64,000 bases of DNA, from contig JAUIMF010000001.1 of NCBI GenBank assembly GCA_030433415.1, forward strand, positions 124,001-188,000. The letters are read 5' to 3'. Both the position numbers and the translations under genes were made by a program. Below are positions 18,001 through 27,800 of this stretch, piece by piece. Under the pieces are notes generated by a model that saw nothing but the letters and a program-made list of their open reading frames with translations, had not been told where the DNA came from and made no database searches. This DNA comes from Gammaproteobacteria bacterium. Its GTDB lineage: Bacteria > Pseudomonadota > Gammaproteobacteria > Pseudomonadales > Halieaceae. How positions within the stretch are numbered: position 1 is the stretch's first letter; each line of letters opens with the position of its first letter.

Positions 18001-18382
18001 CGGGGTCGTCACCAATTGGTCCCTCAGCGATACGAGGCTGCGGGTGCTGATTCCCATCGGCATCGCCTATGGCAGTGACGTAGGGCAGGCCATGCGACTG
18101 CTTAACGAGATCGCGCGCTCGCACCGCGAAATTCTTGACGACCCGGAACCTACGGTGACGTTCGAGGACTTTGGCGACAACGCCCTGATTCTGTGGCTGC
18201 GCTGCTACGCCAGCACGGATTACGTTCGTGTCGCGACGGAGTTGCGAGAATTGATCTATAACCGTTTCAACGAGGAGGGTATCGGCATTTCGTTCCCGCA
18301 GCGGGACGTGCATCTCGATGCGAGCGAGCCAATTCCTGTGCGCCTGCTCGATCCCGCAGCCTCCGAAGGTCGCGACATTTAA
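15098..18382 (+). CDS. Large MscS-family mechanosensitive channel (MscK-like)
   Basis: 1094 residues. Signal peptide at 1-23 (LLILLALCIAVGTGIS, cleavage near AVAQ), then a roughly 440-residue helical periplasmic domain rich in Gln/Arg coiled-coil segments. Multiple membrane helices (about 485-800) precede a C-terminal MscS core with the pore helix ALGVGIGFGLQEIVANFISG and the beta domain FERPIRVGDIINAGGNEGVV. The architecture is that of MscK/KefA or MscM. Such channels release solutes on hypo-osmotic shock. It lies directly after the ZntB-like gene. Confidence 0.93.
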   Translation: MRLLILLALCIAVGTGISGPAVAQNEALNPARLESLQAAIDSDTSLSEELRATLNQTLAEARDSLGTIDVMEQRQQEYRDVIDNGDERVESLAQQLRDVQEAPASVTSRLGSDPDRDALEAEIDRVDTQRAAWIAERQLKMDASAAAAALEQERRQRLAELSSQLPETAGPATGSPSSDLEQRVMAAQRTGRRQALQAEKTTLELALRASPRINNVRAAELALLDALILDSDQYREALQERITQARSNEAQQRRAEVRRLMNSLGDAPTQFSAMAATNLELIDDTESLAAELEQVRDDIDTLRTSKESINADASLTRRRLEVAGLKAELGDVMLSRLGALPDVRGLAAGRKQRNTRITELSLASIDIEQMLRANDKEPLFTDLDGATNWTPQQKRVATRLELVHRSLLQDRLQGTNRLVTMLVEANQASEELGDQARAYEQLLTANLLWVRNYAAVTPESLRRQLWKLQSLVSHWNFSDADLTRLLDVPLLLGILLAVVLWARRPWARRALNELVGQPVRPRDESRGKLLRALLLTALLVLPLGVTLLVLGHALTLLAPEDAIAAGLQRSLYLLALLLPALSFFRRLGGRLGAGRRLLKWNAAKADAVTRDLGWIRPLIVPIVFAYALGKALSPGGGGGALAVIGTATATVILLIWSLRMLRSGAFSGDAFARRSLQVLVAGLVAIAVMHLSGQLFAAHRYLTALYGSVAAVLAVLFVTSVLKRLLLIYRADLERRAREEARMRASEGSAEGEVTEPVEEEVDATTLSDAYEKLLGLFRFISLGALLWYIWSPALPALAVLDTVELWTAANASAAGEVHIISLGVLLTALLVAVVALLLTRHLPPLVNVMLIEWTSVTSGGRYATGMIMQYVILGIGFSVALGMIGFRWSELQWLVAALGVGIGFGLQEIVANFISGLIVLFERPIRVGDIINAGGNEGVVTQINARATVIQTFERKEVMIPNQQLITGVVTNWSLSDTRLRVLIPIGIAYGSDVGQAMRLLNEIARSHREILDDPEPTVTFEDFGDNALILWLRCYASTDYVRVATELRELIYNRFNEEGIGISFPQRDVHLDASEPIPVRLLDPAASEGRDI

Positions 18383-18424
18383 CGGTCGGACGCTGCGCGG
18401 TCGCGGGCGCTTTACACTCCGGGT

Positions 18425-18745
18425 TCAGAAGTCGTCGATACCCAGTACTGTGTCCGGTTCGATACGTGACAGGGGATTGCCCCACTGCGGTGGATGCAGG
18501 GCGGCGTCGGGGTCCATCTCGACATCGTCATCCAGCTCGAAGGCCGTGCGCCAGTCCTCTGGCGCCGCAGCGGTCACCAGGGCCAGTTCTCCCCAGGCCT
18601 CAAGGTCATAGTCGGCGATTTCACCGTCCAGGTACTGAATCTGTACCGTTCCCTCGTCGCGATCAAGCGCCACGATTTCGAAGACCTGGCGGCTGCCGAG
18701 CTCCTGATACCAGTGCCCGATTTCGGGTAGTAGTCTGCTCATCAT
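18425..18745 (-). CDS. DUF6763 family protein
   Basis: 106-residue acidic protein starting MMSRLLPEIGHWYQELGSRQ, with a small beta-rich domain (FEIVALDRDEGTVQIQYLDGEIADYDLEAW) that looks like an SH3-like or Tudor-like barrel. It resembles a gammaproteobacterial family of unknown function (DUF6763). It is convergent with the large channel gene. Confidence 0.75.
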   Translation of the reverse strand: MMSRLLPEIGHWYQELGSRQVFEIVALDRDEGTVQIQYLDGEIADYDLEAWGELALVTAAAPEDWRTAFELDDDVEMDPDAALHPPQWGNPLSRIEPDTVLGIDDF

Positions 18746-18972
18746 TTTCTCCTCGTTGCCTCTGAAAGCTAACAGGTAGTTCGGTAACTTCCAGCGGCTC
18801 AGTTCAACCAGCCTGGCGGTGGGTCAAGGCATATTCTGGCGATGATTTAGACAGACCGCCGCGTTTCAATAGCTTGCCGGCTCTGCCATAGAAACCACCT
18901 GAGGAGTTGGAGCGGTTGTTATACTTGCCCGGTATTTCACCCGCAGATCTAAATTCACAAAAAATCTAAGCC

Positions 18973-20091
18973 ATGATGCCTACCTCCGTTAAATCAGAAC
19001 TCGCCGTCGCCTTCGCCGAGGTCGCCCAGCGGCTGTCGATGCCCTGGGAGTGGGTTGCGGTGATTGGCATGCTGTCGATCGCGGCAGTGGGACATCTGGT
19101 GCTGGAACTACTGCTTCGCTACTTCCAGCACGCAGCCCGACGTACGGAACACGAGTGGGACGACGCGGTGGTCACGTCCCTCGCTGCACCATTCAAGCTG
19201 GCCTGGTGGTTGCTTGTGCTCGCTACCATGTTTGCCCTGTTGCCCTTCGTAGCGGGTATCCGCGAAGTGGCTCTCACCGGTGTGCAGGGCGCCCTGGTGC
19301 TACTGGTGCCGTGGTTTCTGCATCGGTTCATCTCGGCCGGAGAACGGCAGGTTATTGCAACCCATTTCTCTGACAGCGCTTCGGTCGACAAGGCCACGGT
19401 GCACTCAACGGCGAGACTGCTGCGCGTGGCGCTGTGGGTTATCACGGCGCTCATGGTGCTGCAGACCCTCGGGGTATCCGTATCGGGGCTGCTCGCGTTT
19501 GGCGGTATCGGCGGTATCGCGGTGGGTTTTGCGGCCAAGGATCTGCTGGCGAATTTTTTTGGTGGCCTGGGTATTTTTCTGGATCGGCCGTTCACGATTG
19601 GCGACTGGGTGCGCTCGCCGGATCGCAATATTGAGGGCACCGTCGAGGACATCGGCTGGCGTGTGACACGTATCCGCACCTTCGACAAACGGCCACTGTA
19701 TGTGCCGAATTCAGTCTTCGGTCAGATTACGATCGAAAACCCGTCACGGATGCTCAATCGGCGCATCTACGAGTCCTTTGGATTACGTTACGAGGACAGT
19801 CGCCGCCTGCAGGAGGTGATCGATAAGGTGCGTCAGATGATCAATGAGCACGAAGAAATCGATACCAGCCAGACCATCATCGTCAATTTCGAGGCCTTTG
19901 GGCCGTCGTCTCTGGATTGCTTTCTCTACGCCTACACGCGCACGACCAACTGGGTCGAATATCACCGCGTGAAGCAGGATGTACTGCTGAAACTTCTACA
20001 GATCGTGCATGATGCCGGGGCCGATATTGCGTTTCCCACCCGAACGCTGCATCTCGAAGGGGCCGGGGCCCCGGAGGGCGAGTCACCGTGA
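18973..20091 (+). CDS. MscS-family mechanosensitive channel
   Basis: 372 residues, compact MscS-type channel with four or five N-terminal helices. The pore and beta domain read LLAFGGIGGIAVGFAAKDLLANFFGG, split at about residues 174-199, followed by FLDRPFTIGDWVRSPDRNIEGTVEDIGWR. The C-terminal alpha/beta domain ends LHLEGAGAPEGESP. It is the second MscS paralogue in 4 kb. Its stop overlaps the GTG start of the phosphorylase gene, which suggests coupling. Confidence 0.9.
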   Translation: MMPTSVKSELAVAFAEVAQRLSMPWEWVAVIGMLSIAAVGHLVLELLLRYFQHAARRTEHEWDDAVVTSLAAPFKLAWWLLVLATMFALLPFVAGIREVALTGVQGALVLLVPWFLHRFISAGERQVIATHFSDSASVDKATVHSTARLLRVALWVITALMVLQTLGVSVSGLLAFGGIGGIAVGFAAKDLLANFFGGLGIFLDRPFTIGDWVRSPDRNIEGTVEDIGWRVTRIRTFDKRPLYVPNSVFGQITIENPSRMLNRRIYESFGLRYEDSRRLQEVIDKVRQMINEHEEIDTSQTIIVNFEAFGPSSLDCFLYAYTRTTNWVEYHRVKQDVLLKLLQIVHDAGADIAFPTRTLHLEGAGAPEGESP

Positions 20092-20837
20092 GCGTTGCCC
20101 TGATTGGCGGTACGGGGCTGGCGAATCTGGAGGGTCTGGAACCGTTGCGTACCCATGCGGTGGACACGCCCTACGGCGCGCCGTCCATGGCGATCGAGGA
20201 GGGGCGTTACGGCGACACGTCCCTGTTTTTTCTGCACCGTCATGGCGGTGCGGCAGGGCGCCCCATACCCCCTCATCTCGTCAACTACCGTGCCAATATC
20301 TGGGCCCTGAAACAGCTGGGTGTCACGCAGGTCGTGGCCAGTAATGCCGTGGGTTCTATCAACCCCCTGATGCGTCCCGGGCGCCTGGTGATACCCGATC
20401 AGTTGATCGACTACAGCTGGGGGCGCGAGCACAGCTTTGATGACGGCAGCAGCGGCGAGCTGCTTCACATTGATTTCACAGAACCGTTTGATCGGGAGCT
20501 GCGCGCCCGCATTCTGGTAGCGGCCGCCGACGCGAAGGTGCCCTGCCACGACAGCGCCACCATTGCGGTCATGCAGGGCCCAAGGCTTGAGACATCGGCA
20601 GAGGTACGGCGCCTGGGCGCTGATGGCTGCGATGTGGTGGGTATGACCACGATGCCCGAAGCCAGCCTGGCGCGGGAGCTGGGGCTGGCCTATGCGAGTG
20701 TCTGCATGGTCGTGAATGTGGCGGCGGGGCTGGACGATCGCCCCATCACGATGGATGCCATTCGCGCGATCCTTGATCAGGAGACCCGTTTGCTCGGCAC
20801 GCTGCTGCGCTCTTTTCTGGCGAATCTGAGCGCCTGA
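20088..20837 (+). CDS. S-methyl-5'-thioinosine/thioadenosine phosphorylase
   Basis: 249-residue nucleoside phosphorylase of the PNP/MTAP family. Substrate-site motifs are ALIGGTGLANLEG (N-terminal phosphate loop), FLHRHGGAAGRPIPPHLVNYRAN, and ATIAVMQGPRLETSAEVRR with GCDVVGMTTMPEASLARELG. Pseudomonas homologues near lexA act on methylthioinosine in methionine salvage; this substrate is inferred. The GTG start overlaps the channel gene stop (GTGA). The 3' end overlaps the convergent amidotransferase gene by 61 bp. Confidence 0.85.
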   Translation: MSVALIGGTGLANLEGLEPLRTHAVDTPYGAPSMAIEEGRYGDTSLFFLHRHGGAAGRPIPPHLVNYRANIWALKQLGVTQVVASNAVGSINPLMRPGRLVIPDQLIDYSWGREHSFDDGSSGELLHIDFTEPFDRELRARILVAAADAKVPCHDSATIAVMQGPRLETSAEVRRLGADGCDVVGMTTMPEASLARELGLAYASVCMVVNVAAGLDDRPITMDAIRAILDQETRLLGTLLRSFLANLSA

Positions 20838-21856
20838 GCGTTGCGGTTCGAGGGCCGCAGGGCACCCCGGGCCTCACCGGCGAGGCGCAACCGCGACCGG
20901 CGGGAATCCAGGTGCACCGCGTTGCCCGCGAGCTGCAGTCGCTGCCATGGTGTGACGAGTTCGTATCCGCGAATGCGGTTATCGCAAATGTGAACCCGAT
21001 CAACGGTGCCCAGGCGTTGGCCGTGGTGTCCATACAGCGGCAGCGGACGCTCCAGCGTCGCCGTGACTTCGCCTGGTGCGTCGAGTGAGTTTGCGGTTTG
21101 CTGCACGGGTTGCCCCGTCGAAGTCCCTGCGCTCGTCGCGACCGGTTGTGGCGCGGTTCCTTCGCAAGCTTCCGGGGCAGAGCCACGGAGCGCCTGTGCC
21201 TTTGTGACCAGAGCGCGAAAAAGTCCGAATTGCGCTGGTAGATACAGCAGGTATTCGGGGTGCCACTGCACGCCGAACACCGAGCGTAACGCCGTGCCTT
21301 CGATCGCCTGGCAGATACCGTCGGCGTCCCGGGCAACAATGCGCAGGCCGTCGCCCGGAGTGTCGATTGCCTGGTGGTGCAGACTGTTCACCCGCACTTT
21401 AGCACGACCGAGCAGGGCCGCCAGTCCTGATTCCTCGTCCACCGTGACGCGCTTGCGCGGCAACAGTGATGCGCGGTTGGAGGTTTTGTGTCGCAGTGAA
21501 GTGACATCTTGAAGCAGGCTTCCCCCGCGCACCGCATTGAGCAGCTGCGCACCGCGACAGATGCCCAGTACGGGCACTTGTCGGTCCATTGCCCAGCGCA
21601 GCCAGCGAACTTCCAGGGCATCCCGCTCATGGTCGATACGTGCCTTGGGCATCTCTTCGCCACCGTACAGGTCGGGGCCAATGTCATCGCCACCGCTGAC
21701 AATCAGGCCGTCGAAGGTTTCGCCGGGCGCCGGGTTGCGTACCGAAATGCGGCGGGGTATGCCCCCCGCAAGCCGGACGGCCAGGGCGATGCACCACCAG
21801 CTGGGCGCCCAACGTCGCCCATTGCTGGTGACACCTATGCGGACGCGCTGGCCCAT
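20777..21856 (-). CDS. Class I glutamine amidotransferase / gamma-glutamyl hydrolase-like (peptidase C26)
   Basis: 359 residues. The class I amidotransferase domain has nucleophile C100 in VLGICRGAQLLNA and H198-x-E200 in QWHPEYLL, as in PuuD-type gamma-glutamyl-GABA hydrolases. A C-terminal extension of about 130 residues holds a beta-rich segment (LGTVDRVHICDNRIRGYEL) that could be a PRC-barrel-like domain. It is the last gene of a dps - amidoligase - amidotransferase operon and overlaps the amidoligase stop by 22 nt. In characterised amidoligase neighbourhoods such hydrolases remove or supply gamma-glutamyl groups. Confidence 0.85.
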   Translation of the reverse strand: MGQRVRIGVTSNGRRWAPSWWCIALAVRLAGGIPRRISVRNPAPGETFDGLIVSGGDDIGPDLYGGEEMPKARIDHERDALEVRWLRWAMDRQVPVLGICRGAQLLNAVRGGSLLQDVTSLRHKTSNRASLLPRKRVTVDEESGLAALLGRAKVRVNSLHHQAIDTPGDGLRIVARDADGICQAIEGTALRSVFGVQWHPEYLLYLPAQFGLFRALVTKAQALRGSAPEACEGTAPQPVATSAGTSTGQPVQQTANSLDAPGEVTATLERPLPLYGHHGQRLGTVDRVHICDNRIRGYELVTPWQRLQLAGNAVHLDSRRSRLRLAGEARGALRPSNRNAQALRFARKERSSVPSKRVS

Positions 21857-22860
21857 TGGTCCGCTCGCTCAATCCAGTCGTTGCGCGCTACGCCCAGAAA
21901 TCCCCGTTTTCCCAGCAGAAAGTCTGCGGTCAGTTCGTCGAGCGCCTGGGGATCATTCGCAAGACGCTCCACCACACACCAGCGGTTCCAGCTTCGGGCG
22001 AGGGTCCATTGCTCGTCATCGATCCGGCAGTCCGGCAGGCGATAGTGGAAAGTGGGGCGGGCATTGATTCGATCATCACCCACCTGCGCCTGTACCCGCT
22101 CCTCATCGATCTGCGCAAACAGGGGCAACATGTCCAGGGCCCGGTTGCGGGTTGGATTGTGCTCCAGATACTGATCGATCAGTTCCTCGGTAGACGGTTC
22201 GCGCAGTCCGTGGATGTCATGCAGATAGGACTCGGGGTAGGGGTCTACATACACGCTGAGTCGACGCGTGGTGTCGATGTCATGCTCGCGCATCAACCAC
22301 CACTGCAGCAGGCAGTAGGCGCGCAGGTAGCGGTGCAGCGTCTCTGCCTCTAGATCAGGTGACTCGGCGTTTATATGCACGCCGAACGCCGCCAGGGGGC
22401 TGGACTCAGTGCCTTCCGCACCCGCCTCACGCAACGCGTCCGTGACCGGATGGAGCTGCTCCAGTGCCGAGAGCGGAACCGGAGGGCATACCACCTCAAT
22501 GGGCACGATGTCGGTCACGAGCGCGCGAAGTGCGAGCGTCCAGTCGATCGAGGCGTCCTCCTGCTCCTCGAACCGGGCCCGATCTTTGAGAAAGTGCCAG
22601 TCAATCTCGATGGCAAACTTACCCAACTCCGGGTCTTCAACCACATGCTCGGCATTGGTGGTGCGGTCGAGGTCGGCACCCAGACTGTCGGCCACGGTTT
22701 TTGACGTTTCATCAATTCCCAGGCCGGCAAACTCCAGCTCAAAGCCCACGCGTCGCGGACTGCCATCCGCCTTGCGCCGGACGGGCGGCATGACGAAGCG
22801 CGCATCGTTGTCGGCATTTGCTTTCACGGTCATCTCCACAGTCAGTCGTTTCCTGATCAA
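21835..22860 (-). CDS. Putative amidoligase (COOH-NH2 ligase superfamily)
   Basis: 341 residues; matches the glutamine-synthetase-like amidoligase_2 family in its signature regions: RRVGFELEFAGLG (first metal-binding Glu pair), KFAIEIDWHFLK, and PLAAFGVHINAES. Such enzymes form amide or peptide bonds with ATP, usually on small peptides or cell-wall glutamates; the substrate here is unknown. The start at 22860 overlaps the dps stop (ATGA); an internal ATG at 22833 behind GTGGAG is an alternative. Its partner amidotransferase is next. Confidence 0.8.
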   Translation of the reverse strand: MIRKRLTVEMTVKANADNDARFVMPPVRRKADGSPRRVGFELEFAGLGIDETSKTVADSLGADLDRTTNAEHVVEDPELGKFAIEIDWHFLKDRARFEEQEDASIDWTLALRALVTDIVPIEVVCPPVPLSALEQLHPVTDALREAGAEGTESSPLAAFGVHINAESPDLEAETLHRYLRAYCLLQWWLMREHDIDTTRRLSVYVDPYPESYLHDIHGLREPSTEELIDQYLEHNPTRNRALDMLPLFAQIDEERVQAQVGDDRINARPTFHYRLPDCRIDDEQWTLARSWNRWCVVERLANDPQALDELTADFLLGKRGFLGVARNDWIERADQWASASA

Positions 22861-23426
22861 ACGCAGGCCGCTGCGGCAGCGCTTTCGGTCGGTTCACCAA
22901 CGGTGGGGATCACTCCCTCGGCATTTTCCAGGTGTGCCCGTACGAACCACTGGAATTGCTCAAGTTCGGCCAGCTGTCCGATCAGCATGTCTTCGGAGAC
23001 GGGATCCAGGCCGGCGATCTCTTCCAGGGCGCGGCGGTGCATCTCGTTCACTTCGGTGTAGACGAAATCCAGCGCACCGAGGTGCTCCACGGCCAAAGCG
23101 CGGCCCAGCGGATATTCACGACGAATACTGCGGTTGGAGACGGCTGCGGGGGTACCTCGCGGGACGCCTCCCAGCGTGGCGATGCGTTCAGCGATGGTGT
23201 CTGTCATCTCACGCACGCTGTCGACCTGGGGATCGAGCATTTCGTGGACGCTGATGAAATTGGGGCCGACCACGTTCCAGTGGATGTGCTTGAGCGTGAG
23301 TTGCAGGTCCAGCAGCGTGGCAAGACGGTCTTCAAGCAGAGCGATGACGCGACGGGCCGGGCCCTTACGTACACCGGGTACGGTGAAGTTGGACAGGGTG
23401 GTTGCTGCTTGAGTTTGGATTGGCAT
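22857..23426 (-). CDS. dps: Dps-family ferritin-like DNA-protection protein
   Basis: 189 residues from the ATG at 23426, chosen because AGGAGG lies 4 nt upstream (an ATG 24 nt earlier lacks this). All five intersubunit ferroxidase ligands of E. coli Dps are conserved with a shift of two: H49, H61, D65, D76 and E80, in KHIHWNVVGPNF, HEMLDPQVD and TDTIAE. The dodecamer stores iron and shields DNA from peroxide in stationary phase. Unusually, it heads an operon with an amidoligase and an amidotransferase. Confidence 0.95.
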   Translation of the reverse strand: MPIQTQAATTLSNFTVPGVRKGPARRVIALLEDRLATLLDLQLTLKHIHWNVVGPNFISVHEMLDPQVDSVREMTDTIAERIATLGGVPRGTPAAVSNRSIRREYPLGRALAVEHLGALDFVYTEVNEMHRRALEEIAGLDPVSEDMLIGQLAELEQFQWFVRAHLENAEGVIPTVGEPTESAAAAACV

Positions 23427-23643
23427 GTTTCCTCCTGGTTTGTTGGGCATCGACAGGAAGAAAACTTGTGCTTGTCATCATCCTGTCGTCAGGAGAGACT
23501 TAGCGAGGATTGTGCCATCAATAAAATAGCCAATTAAAACAATTAGATACGATATTTTTGTGCCGCCCGGCGGTGGCGGCAGGAGCAGAATTACCGGTGT
23601 TTTATGTAAATCCTACCGCCGCCGGTTGTAAGCCTTGCAAGAT

Positions 23644-24888
23644 TCAGGGTGCGGAGTCCGGACTGGCTTCAACGTAAACGGACGGCAGGGCGTGACGCTC
23701 GCGGTGCTCGAGCGTGGCTGCTTCTTCACTTGCTGGCACCAGGGGCTGGTATTCATCGCCGGCGGGCACAACGCGTATCACCACACCGATGACCGGGTGG
23801 TCCAGATAGTGGATTTCGCCAGAGCGCATGCGTCGGCTCTGGCGATGCACAATGGCATGACGCCACGGGTATTCTTCACCGGTTTCCGCCGCGGGCGACC
23901 CATCGTTCACCGGCAAAGCCGCCGCAATGGGTGCCAGGACATCGAGCCCGGGTTCATCCTCAATAGGCGTCGTGGGCAGGAACAATGTTGCGGGATCGAC
24001 AAGCGGCAAGGTGTTCCAGGGATCGGTGGTGTCGCCGGCCCGAGTTTCTGCGCGTACGGACGCCCGCGGCAGGGCTGGCGGGTCAATCTGCCAGCCTTCG
24101 GGAAGATAGTCCCCCATGGTGTTCAGCCAGAGATTCAGGTTTACGTGCAGATAACGGGACCGGTAAAGGCGAACCGAACCCTGCAGTGCGGGCCACGCGC
24201 TCTCGTCCGGGTCCGCGCTGCGGTCCACAACAACGGCGCTGGTATCTTCTTCGTCGGCGAGGCGGGACCACCAGCTGCCGTGGAACAGGATGCGCTGACC
24301 GCGCCGCCGCAGGATCCTCGCCTGTTCGACGAATTCATGCTGACTCGGATCGAGCAGTTCATAGGGTTGCACGAGCAGCTGTGGTGGCAACGTCTCGACA
24401 GATGGTCCGTCGACTTCTGTCACTGTATCCGGAGCCGGTTGAATGGGGTCCGGCAGGTTGGGATCGGTAGGCAGAGGGGCTTCGAGCGGAACCAGTAGCG
24501 CATCCGGGCGTGCAATATCGTCAAAGGGGGTGATCGCGGCGTTCATCACCAGCGTCTGGTAACCCTGGTCATCGATGCGGCTGTAGTTGGCGCCGGTCTC
24601 GACCAGGCGGCGCTCGGCAAGTTCCGCGTCGATGAGATAGCGATAACGTTCGGGATAGGCAAGTTCAGGTAGCGGTGCCCATTGTTCCGACTGCAGCGTG
24701 TTTTCATCGGTGCGCGCAAAAATGAGAATCTCAGTGCGGTACCAATCGTTCTCAAGCTCGGGCTTTACCGGATACAGCGCCGTGGATGGGTCCTGCTGGG
24801 CCACGGCGACCGCACCGGCGAGCGCCAGGACCAGGCCGGCAAGCCAGGTCAGGGTGGTCCCGGTGCCAGCCTCAGGCCGCTTCGTCAT
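23644..24888 (-). CDS. csiV: CsiV-family peptidoglycan-binding / periplasmic protein
   Basis: 414 residues from ATG 24888, with a signal peptide (LTWLAGLVLALAGAVAVAQQ). The conserved opening of the mature protein is WYRTEILIFAR, and a C-terminal segment is RMRSGEIHYLDHPVIGVVIRV. CsiV family members next to mfd bind peptidoglycan or affect D-amino-acid/stress responses in Vibrio; the role here is inferred. The start overlaps the mfd stop by 17 nt, so it is probably coupled to mfd. Confidence 0.8.
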   Translation of the reverse strand: MTKRPEAGTGTTLTWLAGLVLALAGAVAVAQQDPSTALYPVKPELENDWYRTEILIFARTDENTLQSEQWAPLPELAYPERYRYLIDAELAERRLVETGANYSRIDDQGYQTLVMNAAITPFDDIARPDALLVPLEAPLPTDPNLPDPIQPAPDTVTEVDGPSVETLPPQLLVQPYELLDPSQHEFVEQARILRRRGQRILFHGSWWSRLADEEDTSAVVVDRSADPDESAWPALQGSVRLYRSRYLHVNLNLWLNTMGDYLPEGWQIDPPALPRASVRAETRAGDTTDPWNTLPLVDPATLFLPTTPIEDEPGLDVLAPIAAALPVNDGSPAAETGEEYPWRHAIVHRQSRRMRSGEIHYLDHPVIGVVIRVVPAGDEYQPLVPASEEAATLEHRERHALPSVYVEASPDSAP

Positions 24889-27800
24889 GCTGGTCTCCCG
24901 CCAGTTTTTCGAATAGTTGCCGGGCAAGGATCTCGCGGTCCTTGAGTGACGGCAGGGCTTGAACGATGCGCAGGCGGGAGGGTCCGGCCAGTTTGTAGTC
25001 CTGGGGATGCTCCTGCACAAGCGTGACAAGTTGCAGCGGGTCCACGCGCGTATCGTCCTGAAAATCCATGTGTCCTCCGGCCTCGCCCAGTTCAAGGGCC
25101 TTGATACCACAACGCTGGGCCTGAAGCCTGAGGGAATTCACCACAAACAGGGCTTTGACAGGATCGGGCAGCAGGCCGAAGCGGTCGATCATTTCGACCT
25201 GCATCTCGCGCAGGGCCTGCTCGTCTTCGCAGGCGGCGATGCGCTTGTAAAGAATGAGTCGCGTATTGGTGTCGGGCAGGTAGTCTTCGGGAATCAGGGC
25301 GGGGCCATGCAGGTTGACTTCGGTGATGGCTTCGAGGGGACCGTCGACATCGGGAATGTCGCCCCGTTGCAGGGCTTCCACGGCCTGGCGCAGCAAACGG
25401 GAGTACAGGCTGAAGCCCACGCTCTGGATCTGCCCGCTCTGCTCATCGCCCAGCAGTTCACCGGCTCCGCGGATTTCAAGATCGTGGGTTGCCAGCTGAT
25501 AACCCGCGCCGAGATCACCAGCGGCTTCGATGGCTTCCAGGCGTTTTTCGGCGTCCCGGGTCATCGCGGAGGCGGGAGGGCAGAGCAGGTAGGCGTACGC
25601 CTGGTGGTGCGAACGACCCACGCGACCGCGCAACTGGTGCAATTGAGCCAGCCCGAAGCGATCCGCGCGATCGATGATGATCGTGTTGGCATTGGGAATG
25701 TCGATGCCGGTTTCAATGATCGTGGTGCACAGCAGAATGTGGTGGCGCTGGTGATAAAAATCACTCATGACCCGTTCTAGCTGCGTCTCGTGCATCTGTC
25801 CATGGGCCACGGCGATGGACAGGTCCGGCAGTAGTTCCTGCAGTTTTTGCGCCCGCTCCTCGATACTGCGCACCTCATTGTGCACGTAGAACACTTGACC
25901 GCCACGCAGCGTCTCGCGCAATACCGCTTCCTTTATCAGGCCCTGGTTACCTTCGCGTACAAAGGTTTTGATGGACAAACGCCGCGCGGGCGGGGTGGCG
26001 ATGATCGACAGATCGCGCATACCCCCGAGCGCCATGTTCAGGGTGCGGGGGATCGGCGTGGCCGTGAGCGTGAGAATATCGACCTCAGCGCGCAGCGCCT
26101 TGATCGTGTCTTTTTGCTTCACGCCGAAGCGGTGCTCTTCATCGATGATCAGCAGGCCCAAATCCGCAAAGCGGATGTCGCTCTGCAGCAGTTTGTGTGT
26201 GCCGATGAGAATGTCCACTTCGCCCCGGGACAGGCGTTCAGCCACCACGCGGGTGTCGCTCGCGGCGCGGAAGCGGGACAGCACTTCAATGCGCGTGGGC
26301 CAGTGCGCGAAGCGGTCCCGAAAGGAATTGTAGTGCTGCTGCGCCAGCAGTGTTGTGGGTACCAACACCGCCACCTGTCGCCCGTTGGCAGCGGCGATAA
26401 ACGCGGCGCGCATGGCGACTTCAGTTTTGCCGAAACCGACGTCGCCGCAGACCAGGCGGTCCATGACGCCCGAACCGCACATGTCCTGTTCCACCGCCTC
26501 AATGGCTGCCGCTTGATCAGGTGTCTCCTCAAAGGGAAAACCGTTGGCGAAACGGGCGTAGTCTTCGGGAAGGTTATAGCGAATGCCTTCGCGTGCCTCG
26601 CGGCGGGCGTAGACTTCGAGCAACTGCGCCGCCACATCATTGGCTTTTTCCCGCGCGCGGCGCTGAGCCTTGTCCCACTGCTCCGAACCCAGTCGGTGCA
26701 GGGGAGCGTGTTCGGGGTCACTGCCGGCATAGCGGCTGATCAGTTGCAGTGAGGCGACGGGCACGTAGAGCTTCGAACCCTCGGCGTACTCCAGGCTCAG
26801 GAATTCCGCCGCGTTGCCGTCCACGTCCAGATGGATCAGCCCCAGATAGCGCCCGATACCATGTTCGGCGTGCACCACGGGGGCGCCGGGGTGAAGTTCG
26901 TTGAGGTCGCGAAAAATTGCCTCGGGGTCGACGGCGTTCCTGTGACGTCGCCGCCGTCGCTGAGCCACGCGTTCGCCGAAGAGCTGTGCTTCGGTGATGA
27001 GCATGGGAGCGGTGCTGCCAAGATTGATACCGCGATCCAGCGGTGCCACACAGAGGGCAAAATCGTGGGACGAAGCGCAAAACTCGGTCCAGCTGCCGAT
27101 CCGCGGCGGTGGGTTCTCCAGGGACTCGAGCAGGATCTCGCTGCGGCCCTCGGTCTCGGCGCACAACAGCACCGGGCCTTCGTGTCCTTCAAGGAGTCGG
27201 TCCAGGCGCGAGCGCAGGCCGCGCTCGCTATCGCTGTCCAGCAGTTGCGGCGGCGCGAGGGCCGGAGTCGTTACGTGTACTGGGGCTTCGGGGTTTGTGC
27301 GCAGTTCCAGCACGGCGCGCTGACCCAGGGCGCTGTAAAGCTCCTCGACCGGCGTGAACAGCTCCCTGGGCTCCAGCAGCGGGCGACGGGGATCGACGCC
27401 GTAGTCTTCGTAGCGACGGGACGCTTCCTCCCAGAATCGCTGCGCGGCGTCGTGGTGATCGCCGACCGCGATGAGTGGCGCGTCCTCGGGCAGGTAGTCC
27501 AGCAGCAGTTCGCAGCCGGCAAAAAACAAGGGCAGATAGTATTCCGCGCCGCCCGGTGCGCGGCCCTCAGACAGCTCCGTGAACACCGGGCACTGGTCGT
27601 GGTCCACGTCGAAGCGCGCGTACCAGCGCTGCTGAAAATCACGGATTGCCGCCGGATCCAGGGGGAACTCCCGCGCCGGCAGCAGGTCCACGCTGGGCAG
27701 GGTGTTCACCGTGCGCTGCGTTTCGGGATCGAAGCAGCGCAGCGTGTCAATTTCGTCATCCAGCATGTCGATGCGCAGGGGGAGCCTGCTGCCCATGGGG

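Noticed and set aside
23515-23570. Possible OxyR site upstream of dps in the AT-rich stretch
   Set aside because: Only scattered matches to ATAG-N7-CTAT spacing; not good enough to call. Peroxide control of dps is likely by family but not shown here.
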